From the NCBI RefSeq assembly GCF_013177675.1, contig NZ_CP042652.1, positions 1 to 64,000 on the forward strand: 64,000 nt of DNA, read 5' to 3'. Below are positions 63,982-64,000 of this stretch, piece after piece. Source of the DNA: Arcobacter acticola (lineage in GTDB: Bacteria > Campylobacterota > Campylobacteria > Campylobacterales > Arcobacteraceae). Under the pieces are notes generated by a model. The model did not search any database, was not told the DNA's origin, and saw nothing but the letters and a program-made list of their open reading frames with translations. Position 1 is the first letter of the stretch. Each line of letters opens with the position of its first letter. A program made the position numbers and the translations under genes.

Positions 63982-64000
63982 AATTCCATCTTTTGACCAG

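Overview
This window reads as the start of the chromosome of a nitrogen-fixing member of the Campylobacterota, most likely from the Arcobacter group. Base 1 is the start codon of dnaA, followed by dnaN and gyrB. The DNA is strongly AT-rich, and the proteins (NrdA with its internal insertion, QueF, YqaA, two-TOBE ModE, σ54) look like those of Arcobacter relatives. The genus assignment is inference from gene content and composition; no database was searched.

Layout. 1-8.7 kb is housekeeping: dnaA, a possible second origin segment, dnaN, gyrB, an FAD oxidoreductase, queF, a helix-turn-helix protein, the signal recognition particle RNA on the minus strand (core recognised from a GGAA tetraloop with CAGG/AGCA asymmetric loop), an EamA transporter and yqaA. 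From 8.7 kb to 58.1 kb lies a nearly continuous nitrogen-fixation island. In order it holds: a 2[4Fe-4S] ferredoxin; an operon with a 28-residue membrane microprotein, aldo/keto reductase, NadB-like flavoprotein, nifT, nifA, a peroxiredoxin-like protein, a SIR2-like protein and a second-type clpX; the molybdate operon modE-modA-mop-modB-orf-modC; nifH-orf-nifD-nifK; rpoN; nifX-DUF269-nifF-nifW-nifZ-ferredoxins; nifN with two more peroxiredoxin-like proteins, an ankyrin protein and a SagB-type reductase; a molybdenum hydroxylase cassette (LysR, AEC transporter, mocA, xdhC, iorB, iorA, AraC); nifE; a NifX-like/Sel1-NifU/NifX-like/flavodiiron operon; a LysR-MFS pair; nifB; a toxin-antitoxin pair; nifV with accessory genes and nifQ; and a cytosolic-type [NiFe] uptake hydrogenase whose small subunit is fused to an FAD/[2Fe-2S] reductase. 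From 58.1 kb to the end it is housekeeping again: rluA-type pseudouridine synthase, purB, nrdA, nrdB.

How it works together. Nine sites of the form (T/A/G/C)GGAA(C/T)-N5-(T/G)TGCA lie 20-80 bases ahead of the first genes of the nif operons on both strands. They fit σ54 promoters, and both rpoN (σ54) and nifA (its activator) lie within the island. ModABC imports molybdate under ModE control, NifQ, NifB, NifEN, NifV and NifX-type carriers build FeMo-cofactor, NifHDK fix N2, ferredoxins and flavodoxin deliver electrons, and the flavodiiron protein and hydrogenase probably remove O2 and recycle H2. nifU and nifS are not in the window.

Most worth following up: the unrecognised 120-residue protein between nifH and nifD; the FAD-BFD-hydrogenase small subunit fusion; three thiol-peroxidase-like proteins without the catalytic cysteine; a Sel1-NifU fusion; a cysteine-stripped ferredoxin-like protein beside a normal one; and two translationally coupled membrane microproteins (28 and 30 residues). 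Several start codons were moved because the longest reading frame ran into a σ54 promoter or past a good ribosome binding site.
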